From assembly GCA_932294295.1 (NCBI GenBank), contig OW028580.1:13235374-13299373 (forward strand): 64,000 nucleotides of DNA, in the 5' to 3' direction. Within the stretch, counting starts at the first letter, position 1. Every line of letters begins with the position of its first letter. Positions 1-10,300 of this stretch are shown here, one piece after another. The notes below the pieces were generated by a model. The model searched no databases. It was not told the DNA's origin and was given only the letters and a program-made list of their open reading frames with translations. Origin of the DNA: Alitta virens. Its lineage: Eukaryota > Annelida > Polychaeta > Phyllodocida > Nereididae. Both the position numbers and the translations under genes were made by a program.

Positions 1-1537
1 TCTGTAAAAGATCTATTTTGGGGGACAGTAATATTCTTCTGCAAGACTAAACCCTACTTTCATAAGTATTCATTAAATTTATCAGCAATTATTTGCTTAT
101 TTGTGATATGAGTACCGTTTGCAACGAATTTGGAAAGTCTTTCTTTTTTTGGCTTTTGTTCAGTATAGTTTCAATTGTATTCCAAGTTTTCTTTATATCG
201 TCACGGAATTTGCTAAAACATGATTCATAATACGACTTTTTTACTGTTTTTATTAAGGTTCCTAATATTTTGTTATAGTTTGATAGATTAGCTTTCAATG
301 TTTGGAAAAAGTTATCTTGTTCTTAGTTGCCATTAACCATTAGTAAAGTCTGTCCCTGAACTTTATAGAAGATAGTGTTCTGATCAAATTTATCAGAGGA
401 CAATTTGCTGTAATTTCATTCATAAAGTTTTTATATGCCCGTTGGCTTCTTGACCAAGTTTTTATATATTTATAAGAACATCTATTAAATCTCAAATAAT
501 CAAATGATATAAAACAAGGTAAATGATCAGATATATTCACCAGTAAGATTCCAGCTGAAGTAGAAGAAAAGTTGTGTGAAAGTTTAATCAATATGTTATC
601 TTAGATAATCTATGAGGGTCTTACTGTGATTAGTTATTCTAGTAGGGTAGGTAATTTTAGGAATAAGTCATTAAGCTAACATGCTTTCAAAATACTCATG
701 AAATATGTTCCTCTCCTTTATTTAAAGAGGGTCTAGCCAAATTTAGATCATTTATATAAATTATGAAAAGTAACAGGGTCAATATTAAAATCACCTGTTA
801 TTGCGACATCTTTATTATTTTGCTGAAGATTATGTAGTAACTGGTCAAGTTCACTTACGAAAGTATTATAGTTCTCTATATTGTCTCTGGGAGGTCTATA
901 TATATTTCCTATTATTACTATTTTTTTGGAACATTGATTCAAAGATTCATTTAAGTCAATTTCAAGAAAGATTCCATCCCAAATATCTGAATGACTAAAA
1001 ATGGGAAGTAATATATAGCCACACCACCATGTTGACTTGAGGACTTCCCTTTTGAAATAAGATTATATCCATTTAACTGCAGAAGAGAAATATCAGATTC
1101 CTCAGATAACCAGGTCTCTTGGATACAAACATAGGCGTAGGAGGCACCTTTCTTTGGGGGGGGCAAAGGTCATCTTGCCCGAATTTTAAGGCTTTTTTTA
1201 GCACCCCTTTATGCCCGAATTTTTCAACTTTTTGCCCGAATTTTTGGCTTTCCTGGACACTTGGAGGGGGGCAATTGCCCCCCCCCCCCCTCCCCCCCAC
1301 CTCCTACGCCTATGGATACAAACTGCAATAAAATATAAATGTTCAATTCATTAAACTTTGCATTTAAAGACTGCGCATTTAAAGATATTATATGTAGAGT
1401 ATTGGGAACATTTGAATATTTCTTGCAATTTCATTACTATAGTAGGGTGAGCATTGAAAAACTGAAGGTGCTTCATCTTCATGATCGTATATTTCCTCAT
1501 TTACCAAATCTAATAAACTACAATTTGTTTCTGTCAT
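1..1537 (-). pseudogene. LINE ORF2 relic: N-terminus and AP-endonuclease domain
   Basis: ORF2 plausibly starts at the ATG at 1537-1535. After about 50 codons a frameshift leads into the usual endonuclease opening, ISLNAQSLNAKFNEL (about 1400). The next pieces are QETWLSEESD (about 1115), HGGVAIYY (about 1025), the GNIYRPPRDN and TGDFNID motifs (910-780), and NISDHLPCF with the catalytic SDH (about 540). A linker typical of LINEs follows (KKTWNTIETILNKSQKKK, about 185), leading towards the reverse transcriptase off the window. Several frames must be joined, so it is not functional. A MITE at 1131-1313 splits the segment just before the QETWL motif. Confidence 0.88.
1131..1313. mobile_element. 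183-bp MITE nested in the LINE endonuclease
   Basis: The 14-bp perfect terminal inverted repeats are ATAGGCGTAGGAGG (1131-1144) and CCTCCTACGCCTAT (1300-1313). A 10-bp direct repeat, ggatacaaac, flanks it at 1121-1130 and 1314-1323 and is the target duplication. Removing the element plus one duplicate restores the LINE reading across FIAVCIQETW. The interior has G-rich and C-rich arms next to the termini and three copies of the motif gcccgaatttt (near 1178, 1213 and 1234). It has no coding capacity. The superfamily is not certain; a 9-10 bp duplication would fit Mutator-like elements. Confidence 0.85.
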
Positions 1538-2154
1538 GAGTCAATATCATGATGGAGCATTTCAACTTTACAAAACACAGCTGTTACAGTGCATATTAAA
1601 GAAACCTTGATAGGTCATTAAACATTTCTTGAATAGTGATACGAGTTTCATATAATGTAGAACATTTGTTTCAAATTCAATAGCAAAATGTGGATTTGAA
1701 AATGAATAGAAATTTTGTTGATTAATAGTAATTGTGTGGCACTCAGGAGATTCCTGCATTATTTGAATTGAACATATGGCATAGGTGATCATAGACAACA
1801 GGTCAGAACTGGATTACATTTTGCTAGATATATAAATTTCAGTTTGGATTAGTAATACTCAACAGTCTCATTGTTACCAAAGTCAGAACACACAGGAGTT
1901 AATAACACAAATCAACAGATACAAACAGCAGATATGATTAGAATACAATAACATAGATAAATTGATTTGGACCATAGTCAGGTATATAAAACAAGTAAAT
2001 TTACTCAGTCATTTCACTTAATAATATCAACCCAATGTATCACGGACCTCAGTCAAAAAGCGACCCATATAATTGTCACCTTCCCAGTTTGAGTGGTCAC
2101 TCACAGTGCGGGAACTGAGCCTTTGACCTACCTATTGGTCAATTGTGGCTCCTA
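1538..2154. other. LINE inter-ORF spacer
   Basis: This stretch sits between the ORF1 and ORF2 relics. I see no convincing coding signal on either strand. The minus-strand frame at 1798-1568 has no recognisable motif. It is probably decayed LINE sequence. Confidence 0.4.
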
Positions 2155-2440
2155 CTAGAGTTCAAGAACCTGTGAGCAGTAGAGCATGTTTTGCTTTTTT
2201 ATTTTGCTCATATTGACAAGATTGGCTTTGAACATAATATCATGTACCTTGTTACACCAAGGGTCTGTCATGAAATTTTTGATATTTTTTCCAAGTTTCA
2301 TTTGTTCAAATGTGTCATTTTCTTCAAGAATTTAGAGTGGACTGTCTTCGTCATTGAAGAGGATTGCTTTAGAATTTTGTATATGTTGCTCAGTGGAATT
2401 AAAGGTCTGCCCTGCTACTCTTATATATTTTTGGAGGCAT
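2155..2440 (-). pseudogene. NADAR-like (YbiA/DUF1768) N-glycosidase segment at the ORF1 C-terminus
   Basis: The minus-strand frame reads GQTFNSTEQHIQNSKAILF, one in-frame TAA, then ILEENDTFEQMKLGKNIKNF, then DPWCNKVHDIMFKANL. This follows the NADAR pattern: G-x-T-(F/W)-x-(S/T)-x-E-(H/Q) with the conserved glutamate, then Q-x-x-KA, then a (K/R)-(L/M)-G-(K/R)-x-x-(K/N) block and W....(V)..(V/I)M..(A/G)L. YbiA has the same blocks in the same order. The domain's N-terminal part (usually a SNF-type motif) is not recognisable here. It ends at a TAG near 2157. Confidence 0.72.
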
Positions 2441-3207
2441 TTACTGCTTCAGATGTAGTGATTTTTGATGATTTACTAGGATGTAAGTGGTTTGGAATGT
2501 CTTGTAAGTTGTCCACAGTGTATTATTTGTTGTTAAGAAACAAACGGTCAAGTCTTAAGGAAGAAAATTTAATGAGTGGAGATCTTCTAGCAGCTTGGAA
2601 GTAGGGTAGCAGTTTGTTATGATTTTCCCTAACAGTTTGAGGAAGATCTTCATTAATCCGCACTTTGGTACCTTTGAAACCAAAACGATTTTGCCATATT
2701 AAGTCCCTCTGTTTGTAACAGTTGAATCTAGCATCAATAGGCCTAGGTTTTGTGTTTGTAGTGGATTTCGATCCAACTCTGTGAACTCTCTCAAACACAT
2801 GTTGCTCCTTAATATTCTGACTCAAATATTTAAGCAAAACAGATTTAAGAGTCTCTTCATATTGTGCCCAAGTTTCACCATTTTATTTCTTCTATGCCCT
2901 CAAATAATAAATAGTTTCTTCTGGACTGGGCCTCAAGATGATCAGTTCGTTTCGTGAGATTTCCAATTTCATGCATTAATTGTGTATGTGACACCTTCAG
3001 CTCAGCATTTTCTCTTTTAATAGAATTCAGCTCAGTAGTGGTAAATTCTAATTTAGAAGAAAGGAATTCAACTGTCCTGGTTAAGCCATTCAGTGTATCA
3101 TTATTGTCTTTAACCGTTGATTGAATAAGAGCCAACTTATCTGTGATGATGCTATTCAGCCATTGTGGTTGTTGCTTGGATGGGTCCATCTGCGATGATT
3201 CTGACAT
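2155..3207 (-). pseudogene. LINE ORF1 relic: coiled coil, RRM-like domain, NADAR-like domain
   Basis: Minus strand. From the ATG at 3207 there are about 110 codons with heptad-like leucines (TVEFLSSKLEFTTTELNSIK, then NLTKRTDHLEAQSRRNYLLF), typical of LINE ORF1p coiled coils. A one-base frameshift near 2870 leads into GETWAQYEETLKSVLLKYL, then HVFERVHRVG, RPIDARF and INEDLPQTVREN. This is the L1-like ORF1p RRM and C-terminal pattern. Further downstream, after more breaks, a NADAR-like segment follows. Stops and frameshifts show it is not expressed as one protein. Confidence 0.82.
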
Positions 3208-3346
3208 GTTGAAAATTTTTCAAGTAGAATAACTCCATGAAAAATTTAACAAGTCCATTGAAAGTTATGATCCAGCCTCAGGGAGTTGTATTGTTTGTAT
3301 CCAACCAAAAATATGTAACGATGGACTAAACCAATGGCAATATTCC

Positions 3347-3536
3347 AGCAAAATGTGCTCAGCAAAATGTGCTCAGCAAAATGTGCTCAGCAAAATGTGC
3401 TCAGCAAAATGTGCTCAGCAAAATGTGCTCAGCAAAATGTGCTCAGCAAAATGTGCTCAGCAAAATGTGCTCAGCAAAATGTGCTCAGCAAAATGTGCTC
3501 AGCAAAATGTGCTCAGCAAAATGTGCTCAGCAAAAT
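3347..3536. repeat. 14-bp tandem repeat, 13.6 perfect copies
   Basis: The unit is agcaaaatgtgctc. Thirteen identical full copies and an 8-bp partial copy occupy 3347-3536. All copies are identical, so the array is young or homogenised. It separates the LINE leader from the hAT relic. Because 14 is not a multiple of 3, all three frames stay open across it, which creates spurious ORFs. Confidence 0.97.
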
Positions 3537-4483
3537 TACAGCACTTCTGCCATGTCAGCCATATTTAATCTTCTCCAATGACATCTATTGTGTCTGATCT
3601 CATTAACTTTAGCTGACTGAGATGCAGAAAGATTAAGACCATGCATCATGCAATGATAGTAATCAGCATTGCCGAGGCACCCAAATTCTAAACCCAGAGA
3701 TCGAACTGTCCTCATGATTGTTTCCCCTATTGTCAGGCCACTTAATTTGATTTCGATGTACATTTTGTTGTTATCACTACTGCTGTTAGCTTTAATGCCA
3801 TTAATCAGGTCTAGAACAGCAATGGGATCTTCAATGATTACAAAATCTTTTTCGGTTTCCTTGGTGTACCTGGCTACCAAAATTTTGACTGGGCCACATC
3901 TCGAATGTCTTCCTGAATGAGACCTGCAGACTCATGCAAAAGTGCTTTCTGTATCTTTACTGATATAGACAGCATTTCTAGGAGCATTTTCAATGATACC
4001 GCAGGTTGACATCTCCCCCTCTTATTCTATACCTCAGAAGCGCCCTAAAATTTCCATCAATGTCAGTAGGCTCTTAACCATCAGTGGTGAAGGGCGCCCC
4101 CATCTCTATGGCTCCTCAGGGCAATATTTTGCCTCCCTGCTAGTCGGTCAGTTTCAACAATTGGCTTCAACCCAGCTCTGTTCTACTTTACTTGATCCTG
4201 TAAATTCCATACATCAATTTCAGGCATTTTAGAGCAAGACACAAGGTCATTTACTCTTTGAGAACAAATTTTGTGAAAATATGAAGCTTCATGTCTTGTA
4301 AGCACACCATTAGTACCAGTAAGATCAAAAAAATCTGTCAAAGGCTTATTGACCAAACTGCCCATCTTCTGCCCACCACCTCTAGCAGTCTCTGCACCTT
4401 GACTTCCTCCAGAGTCGCTAATTTTGAATAGTGCACCTAATAGCATACCCTTACACTGAGACACACACAACTATGAAAACCTC
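3536..4483 (-). mobile_element. hAT-type transposase relic (ZMYM1/DUF4371-like)
   Basis: On the minus strand, from about 4483: a TTF/BED-like zinc-finger region (GGGQKMGSLVNKPLTDFFDL, then LTRHEASYFHKICSQRV). Next comes LKPIVETDRLAGRQNIALRS with HRDGG (about 4110), then GNFRALLRYRIRGGDVNLRY (about 4040), APRNAVYISKDTES (about 3970), a DUF4371-like stretch, and YYHCMMHGLNLSASQSAKV (about 3630). This order matches ZMYM1/DUF4371 hAT transposases. Frames break at least three times and the C-terminal dimerisation domain is missing. I did not find terminal repeats. Confidence 0.8.
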
Positions 4484-5593
4484 TTTAAAATGGTCACTGT
4501 TAAGACAACGCTTTCCCATTTTGCCACTTGGTTTAAACCATGAAAATAGAAATTCACTTTACATATTGGGCTGCCATCGTTCATGCAGCATTTTTATTGT
4601 CTCTTCCAGAATTCACAATAACCAGAATACATCTATGTATCACTATGACTGCGACTAGCTGCATTGTACATGGGATAGATGACATTGCTGACACATCCAG
4701 GTTGCCCATCATAAAAAAAAAAACATCGATATGCTCATACAAACTATTTTGTAATTTACCTTTTTGGACTTGGTCATTTATATATGGTGTATCATCCGGA
4801 ACATTGGCTGTGGTAACATCACTCATTGATTCATAATGCTCTTTGTATGCAACATCCAAAATATTTATGTTATTATCTTTATATAAATTGCACTTGGAGA
4901 AGATATCTCACTTGGCCGCTGCTCACTGGCAGATGATTTCACACAGGAGTGACAAGCAATTGAGCACTTTATTCTTGCAGACCACTGATCGAGTGTAAAC
5001 ATTAGCTGATCAATACATGGCACTGACACTAGAAAAGTCTGTATATTCGCAGAATAATTTAACCTATGGGCCTTATGCAAAGCACCTTGCAAAGATTATT
5101 GCAATAGTTTGTAGTTTTCCATGATAAAGGCTTTAAAAGGGGTGTGTTGAGTATCATTCCATACAAAATAACCTTTAAGATTTGTATTTATTTGTATTTA
5201 TACTTTATTTATTTAAATACAAACAAAGGTTTATTTTATATGAAATTATACCCAAAATCTTTATGTGGCGTAACATTGTTGCTGAATTTCAGATATATTC
5301 CTCAGGATCATTGCCATAGTATGACATAGCAATGATAATCTTATTTTTAGATTAGCAACGTTAAGGAAACATGCTATTGCGTTGATGATAGACAATACTT
5401 TTTATGCTCACTCGGCTTTACAGGGTTCCTGCAGGTTTACCTTCATAAGAAGTTAAAATCTCTGTACGACATTATAATATCATGCGCACATGGAAAATAA
5501 GCACTATCATAGTAATATACACTATTTTTAAATACATCGTGCAAAAAACTATAATTTCTATTCATTCATATTTACCAAATCATCTGAATATTA
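4484..5593. other. No supported gene
   Basis: Minus-strand open frames at 4859-4581 and 5092-4865 might be further hAT-derived sequence but show no motif I trust. The rest is AT-rich with no recognisable feature. Confidence 0.4.
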
Positions 5594-5805
5594 CAGTGCC
5601 CGACGTCGAAGTTGTGGCCGACACCGGAGTTGTGGACTTCAATAGTGACGTCCAGGGGCGGATTCAGAACATTTTGACAGAGAAAGATTTAGAATAATAG
5701 CGATATCTATCACCCTTTTCAATCAGAATGTTTGGATCGGCCCCAGGACGTCACTATTGAAGTCCACAACTCCGGTGTCGGCCACAACTTCGACGTCGGG
5801 CACTG
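5594..5805. mobile_element. 212-bp Tc1/mariner-type MITE with perfect 60-bp inverted ends
   Basis: The left arm is 5594-5653 and the right arm 5746-5805; they are perfect reverse complements over 60 bp. The ends read CAGTGCCCGACG and CGTCGGGCACTG. TA dinucleotides at 5592-5593 and 5806-5807 are the target duplication. A TA duplication and CAGT-type ends are typical of Tc1/mariner-class MITEs. The loop of about 92 bp has no coding content. Perfect arms suggest recent insertion or gene conversion. Confidence 0.9.
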
Positions 5806-5807
5806 TA

Positions 5808-7226
5808 CAATGTGGATTTTAATATCCAAGTATATTTGCAAAATAAGACAATGTAAGACTTAATACGGGCCTTACTTTGTAAAAATAGTAATTTTAAGAC
5901 TTTATCAGACTTTGTAATAACCCACGGGAACACTGTATTATTTGACACTTAACAGAATATAATGACAAATGAAAAAATTCAAGGGTTAAATAATAGGCAC
6001 CTTGTCTAGCATTGCTAAAAACGAATCGTTTCGGTTCATCGCACACAATAAATATTGCACCCGCCCTCCTGCCTGTATGTTCGCTGAGGGTTTAGCTGCA
6101 GCGCAGCCTATGTTTATGGCCTAGCTTTATGGGCCGCTTATGTTCCGCCTTCATGTGAATAGGACGTTTTGGCAACTGGGTCACACTGACCTAGATATCT
6201 GGGCGCTACTTGGGAGTCGTTTAACAGGGCGAGCTGGTAAATTTGTTTGTGTGTGTAACTTATTAGACGTCAACACAAGGTAATCGCAGTTGTAAACAAT
6301 GTCACAATAACACACTGTGAGTCAGACCATGCAGGTGACAGCTGATCGAGTGTGACAAACTTTTGACGTTCAATGTGTCGTCGGCTGCAACTGCCACTGC
6401 CATTAATTCTGACACTTCCACAAACATTGATACAGATGATGTCAAGTAACGTAATTATGCGTGTAAACTGGAGTGAGTGGACCTGTAATAGGCTTATAGC
6501 AGCTACAGCTGTATCAACAGATAAAATCTATCTATATATGCATGATAATTGATAACTGGGGAATAGAAAACTTCAAATATTGTAATGATAATATTTGTTG
6601 AAGTTGTCGATATATCTTGATAACCACTTTATCCACAAACCCGTTATTTTCCTTACATAATTTTGGAGTTTGGTTGATCCTGCATTTATCCTTATTTCTG
6701 GAGATCACTTCAGAAAAAGGGGAAAATATAATTATATTGATCTGGTGCTCTTTGGTACATATTGTACCCTCATCTTGGCACATAATTAATATAGGTAATG
6801 TGCAGTATGTCTCGTCGTAGTTTTTCCTAAAAACACAGTTAGTTAGTTAGTGTTATTGTTTAACGCCTCATCAGCACCTGAGTGGGCTATGTAGAGGCTC
6901 TCTAGGGTAAGATTGATTATCTATAGTAGTAGAAATCAGAAGCATGTAAAAAATCAATAATTGTCTGCGTTGGATAGCTGGAGCAGCTTGTGCAATGCGC
7001 ACTGTCCTTTTTTAGCCACGGGGGATAGAGGACTTCACCCCAAGTGTTTCCACCCTCGCCGCGTGGAGGCCCAGGACCTTCGAGGGCTCCTGAAAACACA
7101 GATCATCAGCGGATTTTGCAGTCATCCTTTGCAACCATGCTGTGCACTACCTTTGCCATTTCGTATCGCTATGTATGAGGACACAAAATTGTATGATAAA
7201 GTTGAAATTTAGGTGTATTATTTCAG
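5808..7226. other. Upstream region of SMC6; GC-richer block at about 6055-6390
   Basis: No coding gene was found. A GC-richer block with CpGs (about 6055-6390) stands out from the AT-rich surroundings and could hold the SMC6 promoter or a 5' UTR exon, but I see no decisive motif. From 6837 to about 7110 there is a stretch with TTAG repeats and a phrase (tgtttaacgcctcatcagc) that looks like a dispersed repeat. A splice acceptor at 7221-7226 (tttcag) implies an upstream non-coding exon somewhere in this region. Confidence 0.35.
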
Positions 7227-7242
7227 TTCACCTTTAACCAGT

Positions 7243-7353
7243 ATGCATAGGGAGGGAGCACGTCAGGCTAGCACAGAAGAACCCGCCACAAAAAGAAGCA
7301 GATCTGAAAATAACAACAGATCTCTGACCATCTCCGAAAGCGTGCGACATAAC
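7243..7353 (+). CDS. SMC6: SMC6 exon 1 (coding part)
   Basis: Codes for 37 residues beginning [10 protein letters not shown] and containing the nuclear-localisation-like ATKRSRS. The exon itself starts at 7227 after tttcag; 7227-7242 is 5' UTR. The donor gtaagt follows 7353, phase 0. This end is less conserved, so the start choice rests on the frame and splice sites. Confidence 0.75.
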
Positions 7354-10300
7354 GTAAGTTCAGAATTATATATATGTACAGTTGACGTTGTTCTGTGAAT
7401 ACGCAGTGTTCCAGCTAGGATTTGAATTGGGCATAGTGCACAAGAATATTTAATAGACTCATATAGGGTGACCAGCTCGTTGAAAAGCAAAAAAATAAGT
7501 CTTCGGATAATTTAAGGCATGGCGCTGACGATGTCAGGTATCGCGCAAGGGCGCCAGACCTGGCACTGTGCGATGCTCAAATGGCCAAGCTGGAACACTA
7601 AATACGGCCAGTATTCTATAACATGACATACTGGAGCTGTGATTCCCACGCGGGATCTTTATAATATTGTTCAAATGTATGTAATATCCCGAATAGGAGG
7701 GAGTTAACTAACATTATTGTTGGTTATGTCCCGACCCCGAATTATAGCCGAAGGCCAGAGGCCGTAGGCTGTATGTTCAAGGTTGCAGGAGCTAGGTGGC
7801 AGCCCTCACTACGAAACCAGCGACAGGTGGCAGCACCAGCACGATAATTTTGACTGAGCCTTTTCTGGAATTTAAATCTCACCCATGCGCAATTGTATAC
7901 AAACAAAGTTTTCCTAACGTTGGTTACGAGATTTGGTAACGTGTTTTTTATGACATTATTTATGTAGGTTCTAGTTATTATTAGCACGCAGTGTTCCATA
8001 CATTTCTTTAAATCGTTGTTTGTTGCCTCCGCGAGTCCCTCGGCTGTTTCCGGTCACAAGATGGCGAACTCCGACGGAAATGACCGAAGTGCGTTGTACA
8101 GCTTCGTGCATGTTCGGGCGAGAGGCCCCAGGCGAGGAATTCTTGCAGTGTCTTATACCTTTTATTGGTCGTTCAATTTTGAAAACCTGCCGGGGGCCTC
8201 TTCCTAACTGAATATATTAGCGCATGCACAGTGACGTGTCTAGACTGCTATATTGGTCACTGCTACAACAGAACGAAATGGCCGTGCAAATTGCCGCATA
8301 ACACGGCAAATTTTGCCGTTTTCACAGGGACTGGATACCGTATTTGTTCAGAAAGGTATTGTATGACTTTCTGGCTTTTATTTAATGTATCCTTTGAGAA
8401 ATTTGATCAACTTTTCATGAAGTAATGCGCTCCGGTCGTTGTGGTCAGCGAACGTTCGCTTTCATAAGGTCAGCTGTCAAATGGTACCTACGGCAAATTT
8501 TGCAGTTTCGAGATACCGTTTCTCTTCAGAAATTAATTCTATGATGTTCTGCCTTTCATTTAATGCTATAAATTTGCTTTTAATGCATTGATATCAAATA
8601 TAATTATATATTTTATGTATATGCATTGCATTCAGCGACATAGTGGCCTTCGACATTATGCTTTGGCATTAACATATTACTCTATTAGGCAGATTTACTA
8701 ATTTGTTTGATTGTTTGTTTTATTTTACTGCCTTTATTATAAAAGCAAGACAGTTTGCACTCAGGAGGGAGGTAACTAACATTTTCGTTGGTTATATCCC
8801 TATCAGAACAATAGTGGAGTATTATCATATCATTATGTCTTATGTTCTTCTCATCAGCATCATTGGAACAATTTTGTATCAGTTTGTTTGTTTCAGTCGG
8901 TTGATCATGGAAAAAGTCACAATGGCATACTGGAGAGGGTGTCGATGAAAAATTTTATATGTCATGAAAACCTGGACCTCAAATTATCACCAAATGTCAA
9001 TTTTATAACTGGCCAGAATGGGAGTAAGTGATGGTTTATACTGCTCCGTCAATAAGCTTAATAATTTGGTTAATGTGTCATTGAGGTTCATGATTAGTTT
9101 ATATAGAAATTTGGACCTCAGATCTGTAGAGTCTTTGCAGATTCTTAACAGTTTCATTCACAAATCAGAATATGTAATAATGTTGCTGTTGGTTGGAAAT
9201 TGGGAAATTTCGTTTCTCGGTTTTAAATGGTAATTTTGTGTGCTTCGTTTCGTTATGCCTGTTGTTCTATAATTTTGTAAAATGAATTGTCTTTGCAGGT
9301 GGCAAAAGCGCTATTCTTGCAGCACTTGTGGTGTGCTTGGGTGCCAAAGCTAATGCGACAAGTCGCGGAAGCTCTCTGAAAGGCTTTATAAAAGATGGAC
9401 AGAAGTGAGTTATTACTTCGATTTATTTATGTGTTCAGTAGAATTTGTGCACAACTAAGTCATAAGTCATTTTTGACAGAGAAACCCTCAGGGTTCTCTG
9501 TCATTGCATCCACTTGGCTCTCATGAGAGGTGAGATAGTGGTTTGTTTTGATATTGTTGTAATCAAGCAACTGGGGATAAGTGAGAGGGTCCCAGAATGG
9601 TCCTGAACTATGCCACTAGGCAAGAGATATTCGGTGGATTTTGGGAAATAGCAGCCCTTTGTCGAGAACATAAACAAAAATATGGCTATTTTCGCAGCAC
9701 CTTCGCGATGTTTTGGCGATTTTATTGCACTTAGCCTTGAATGCAGCCCCGCCTAGGTGCCCCTAGTGGCAAATGTAAGAACTGCTGAACAGGAACTCTC
9801 AGTGTCAAAGGTTTGCTCTTCCATGGAGACAAGAGTAGACCCTTGTCTCCATGGCTCTTATCAGCTTCTTGACTTTATACTAATAAGTAACTATTCACTG
9901 TCCTGGACTGAGTGAGGGGGGGGGGGGTGTCTTCAGGATGGTCAAGAAGCATTATGCAACCCTCGGTGCTCAGAGCGGCAAAAATGGCGGGAAACGCTGC
10001 GAATTCACATTTTTATTGAGTCATCAACTTCTCGTTCTTATATTGAAAACAGGTCAGTAGTCAGAGGCCTCAACATTGTCTTAACAAATGCTTAACTTGT
10101 CTGTTGCTCTGTCATGAGAGCCATCAGGTCTAGTTTCAAACTTCTCGGAACACCACCATGAAATGTAATTTGGTAATGCTGTGTACTTACTAATCAGTGT
10201 CTATGCTGACTCAACCAAAAGATCCCATCCATGGGATAAACATGTAAGCTGACTTCTGACAACTTGCTTGACGACAATACCATGAATACCTTTTCAATGA

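Larger units (their letters stand above)
1..3330 (-). mobile_element. Degraded non-LTR retrotransposon (LINE), 5' part; continues off left edge
   Basis: Read on the minus strand from about 3330 down to 1, this is the 5' two-thirds of a LINE. There is a short leader (about 3208-3330), an ORF1 relic (3207-2155), a spacer, and an ORF2 relic starting near 1537 with an AP-endonuclease domain that reaches the window edge. The reverse transcriptase should lie to the left of the window. Frameshifts and stops in both ORFs show it is dead. The exact 5' boundary is not visible; I place it before the 14-bp tandem repeat at 3347. Confidence 0.85.

Noticed and set aside
2191..2604. 137-codon plus-strand ORF
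   Set aside because: It is the antisense shadow of the LINE ORF1/NADAR relic and has no motif of its own.
3347..3536. Possible CRISPR-like array
   Set aside because: Copies are contiguous with no spacers, and the context is eukaryotic.
3334..3597. Three overlapping plus-strand ORFs with a repeating Cys/Ala/Gln motif
   Set aside because: They are the three-frame translation of the 14-bp tandem repeat; all frames stay open because 14 is not divisible by 3.
5482..5697. ORF reading into the 60-bp inverted repeat
   Set aside because: The frame is explained by the MITE arm and has no independent support.
8016..8211. Coding exon around cacaagatggcgaac in a CpG-rich block
   Set aside because: Two overlapping short frames without family match. 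More likely a YY1-type regulatory sequence or repeat inside SMC6 intron 1.
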